NCBI GenBank assembly: GCA_022702545.1
Contig: JAHRBC010000003.1
Coordinates: 6,200,001-6,264,000 of the forward strand
DNA: 64,000 nucleotides
Direction of reading: 5' to 3'
Origin: Phycomyces nitens
Taxonomy: Eukaryota; Mucoromycota; Mucoromycetes; Mucorales; Phycomycetaceae
Part shown: piece after piece, positions 62,151 through 64,000 of the stretch
Layout of the letters: each line of letters begins with the position of its first letter
Numbering within the stretch: the first letter of the stretch is position 1
Position numbers and translations under genes: made by a program
The notes under the pieces: generated by a model
What the model was told of the DNA's origin: nothing
What the model saw: the letters and a program-made list of their open reading frames with translations, nothing else
The model's database searches: none

Positions 62151-62436
62151 TGTAAGAAACATCCTATCGGTAAAATTGATTGACCAATCAGAACCAGATC
62201 CAGACATCGCACCTCTAGACCAATAGTATTCTTCCTTTGCTTTCCTTGTAAAGACACTCCATAGAACTAATCATTATAATTATCTTAGTAGACATTAACT
62301 AGAAGTATTTGTATAAATGCCCCTAAAGCTTGATCATAGAAGGATCGAGCAAACAACATCTTTATTAAAGAAATCTATCTTCAAACTCTCTGCCTGTTTT
62401 CTCTGTTCTTGCCTTTGCCTAGATCGGTTCCTGACA
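62151..62436 (+). mobile_element. Solo LTR with 5-bp target duplication
   Basis: Begins TGTAAGAAACATCC and ends GGTTCCTGACA. It is flanked by GTCAT at 62146-62150 and 62437-62441. TTTATTAAAGAAATC near 62360 is the polyadenylation-like core shared with the copies at 5.3 and 63.0 kb. It lies within the DIRS RT; no internal retrotransposon sequence is present, as expected after LTR-LTR recombination. Confidence 0.92.
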
Positions 62437-62674
62437 GTCATTAGCACTTCCTCAATCGCATGCTTGTAGAGCAAATCGGCAATTTCCTTTCAAAGCAATC
62501 TCCTCTGTTCGTCGGAGTGTGAGTGTGTTGGAAGACCTGATGTTGACAGGGGTGGCTGTTTGTCGAAGTGAAGTTTGAAGCCTTCTTTGATGACACCATT
62601 CAACCAACTGCTGCATGAGAGTCGTTCCCATGCCTTGGAGAAACGGCTAAGACGTCCTCCTACAGGCGACTGAA

Positions 62675-63881
62675 TTACTGGTTGTTGGCACTGGGGTTGC
62701 TGGCTGGGTTGCTGCTGCTGTTGGAGTTCTGGCCATGTCCATTGTTGTTGCGATTGGTGTTTTTGCGATGGTAATTGTTGTTGTTTCCCCAGTTGTTATT
62801 GTTGTGGTCATTGCTGCTGCTGCTGCCATTGTTGTTATGTTGTTGGTTTGATTGCCCACCTGCATGTTGCAATGGGCCGTTCCGAAAAAACGAGTTGTCA
62901 GGAACTGATCCAAGCAGACAAGGCAAGAGACAGAAACAGGAGGTTCAAGGATAAGTTATTTAATAAAGACGTTGTTCACTTGATCTTTCTACGATCAAGC
63001 TCTACTGGTATTTATATGTTTTCTAGTTAGGTTAAAGATATGTCTAAATATAATGATTGGTAACTGTGGCGGGTGGGTGTACAAGAAAGGAAAGTCTAAA
63101 GATAGCTATGATGTATTTGGTCTTCTAGCTATTATCCATTTCAGGAGTGTGGCGCGAAAGCTGTTAGGAACCAATCCTAACACGAGTTGCCCTGATGGGT
63201 TGCCTTAGAACCTGAGGGGCGGTTGCCTCGGAACAATTGCAAAACCTTATGCATGGCTTCTTGGTTAGAAAACTGTTCCAATAGAGTTTGTTGAAATATC
63301 TGGGAATCCATGGTGTAGCGACGAGAGGATTGGTCTGTTGTCTGGAACTTGGGGTTGATGGTTTGCACCGCAAGGGAATTCCAAGACTGGTTTATGGTTG
63401 CGTTGCTGTGCACTATTAACTTTCTAACGTCCTTGATAATACCAAGGTATTTGACAGCTTGGTCTTCAGGGGCAAAGATAAGAATTTCATGAGCCAAAAT
63501 CTTCAGTGTCCCAAATGCAGCTGAAAGAGAATATTGCAGTTTACATAAAGCCATATCTTCTCTGGTCTGATGAGGTTTGAAATGGGATTGAGCCAGGGGG
63601 AGTGTAGCCAGAGGGGTGTAAACCATGTTTTGGATCGGAGGGTAGGAATCGATAAGCTTCTTATGCTCCTCGGTGTCCATTAGTGTGGTGAACAGGTCCG
63701 AGCTCATACCCAAATCAGTAATGAGGATCTCGTCAGGGGTCCATCCATAAGTCTCCCGGATAGGGATTGAATGCAATTCATTGGATGTGTTCACAGACAA
63801 AGTGTTAATCTGTGCTTCAAGCCGTTGAATTGTATCCACGAGGGATTGGAGGACTGAAGTATCCATAGTAGTATCAGACAT
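62675..63881 (-). pseudogene. DIRS ORF1 (gag-like), split by a solo LTR
   Basis: Starts MSDTTMDTSVLQSLVDTI with a coiled-coil-like N-terminus, runs through a helical capsid-like region, and is cut after GNS at 63183. Beyond the LTR the same frame continues NSFFRNGPLQHAGG and ends in an Asn/Ser/Gly-rich tail at 62675. Dropping the LTR and one 5-bp duplication restores one frame, so this ORF is otherwise intact. Role: particle or nucleic-acid binding protein by analogy with other DIRS elements. Confidence 0.8.
62896..63182 (-). mobile_element. Solo LTR with 5-bp target duplication, inverted relative to 62151-62436
   Basis: On the plus strand it begins TGTCAGGAACTGATCC and ends CCAATCCTAACA. 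It is flanked by CGAGT at 62891-62895 and 63183-63187. Same family as 62151-62436 and 5340-5628, but the U3 halves differ clearly from the 62.2 kb copy, so two subfamilies are present. Confidence 0.92.
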
Positions 63882-63900
63882 AATTATATTAAAACACAAG

Positions 63901-64000
63901 GATATGGAAAATCTAGTAGTGGTAACTACCAGCGAAAAAAATGATCAAAGAATCAATAATATTCATAAAAATAATTTTATTACTTTTTGCTATTTAAAAA
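63901..64000. other. DIRS 5' terminal region or flank
   Basis: AT-rich, with no coding capacity. The AATAATTTTATTACTTTTT stretch loosely mirrors AAAATAAAATTTATGAC near 57758-57775, which could be the paired inverted terminal repeats. The match is weak. Confidence 0.3.

Larger units (their letters stand above)
59077..62640 (-). pseudogene. DIRS reverse transcriptase-RNase H, interrupted
   Basis: Reads from about 62640 (GGRLSRFSKAWERL) through an in-frame TGA (62490-62492) and a solo LTR to the RT fingers and palm: SLDLSDAFLHILVH, YQFRTAPFGLS, a second in-frame TGA (61827-61829), then the catalytic AYLDDW. Another stop near 61560 precedes RNase H (LSVDASNTGWGCAL; NWQEMKAVNLAL; ICTDNTTSLSYL). 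At 60907 the chromovirus fragment intervenes. The distal domain resumes at about 59332 (SIDLFADHITHLLP, DTFSLPW, FYLNPPWNLI). All catalytic motifs survive, but three stops and two insertions make it inactive. Confidence 0.85.
57741..63900 (-). mobile_element. DIRS-type retrotransposon, decayed and invaded by other elements
   Basis: On the minus strand the order is ORF1 (gag-like), reverse transcriptase, RNase H, the SIDLFAD-type domain and a tyrosine recombinase, as in DIRS elements, which integrate through the recombinase instead of a DDE integrase. It holds two solo LTRs (62151-62436, 62896-63182) and a chromovirus fragment (59333-60906). Its left end abuts the satellite remnant. The right terminal region (63900-64000) is AT-rich and may include the terminal repeat; the outer end may lie outside the window. 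Confidence 0.88.

Noticed and set aside
1..64000. tRNA or rRNA genes
   Set aside because: No cloverleaf-compatible stretch with A and B box motifs and no rRNA-like conserved segment was found on reading either strand.

Overview
The window is nuclear DNA of a fungus, most likely an early-diverging one (Mucoromycota, probably Mucorales). The evidence is genes cut by many very short GT-AG introns (about 40-90 bases), AT-rich intergenic DNA, an HMG-box regulator of the Ste11/MAT type, and a retroelement mix of DIRS, chromovirus, CACTA and Tc1 types. Species and chromosome position cannot be read from the sequence.

Left half (1-35 kb), host genes. A PH-domain protein with a long glutamine/proline-rich linker runs off the left edge on the minus strand. 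About 10 kb of AT-rich DNA follows with no gene I can support, holding only one decayed solo LTR. Then come an HMG-box transcription factor (13.4-14.6 kb, plus), a complete five-exon HPRT gene (15.8-16.7 kb, minus) and, divergent from it, a huge intron-rich gene (18.65-34.97 kb, plus) whose C-terminus is clearly the kinase and FATC of DNA-PKcs, the end-joining kinase missing from the usual model yeasts.

Right half (35-64 kb), mobile DNA. After a hairpin-bearing 80-bp tandem repeat and a decayed Tc1/IS630 transposase come fragments of an uncharacterised gene family, a MITE, a retroelement gag-like fragment and a 1.8 kb array of a 20-bp satellite. Next is a nearly perfect inverted duplication with arms of about 8 kb (41.4-49.3 and 49.6-57.6 kb) around a loop of about 260 bp. 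Each arm carries the same history: a full copy of the uncharacterised gene (candidate helix-turn-helix plus serine-recombinase-like protein) interrupted by a 1.75 kb CACTA-type element, a second compound CACTA element, an LTR-like repeat and a foldback element. The CACTA insertions have exact 3-bp target duplications and are shared by both arms, so they predate the inversion.

The right end (57.7-64 kb) is a DIRS-type tyrosine-recombinase retrotransposon on the minus strand. It is broken by in-frame stops, two solo LTRs of one family in opposite orientation (each with a perfect 5-bp target duplication) and a 5'-truncated Ty3/chromovirus fragment that keeps integrase, chromodomain and its 3' LTR. 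No tRNA, rRNA or CRISPR array was seen.
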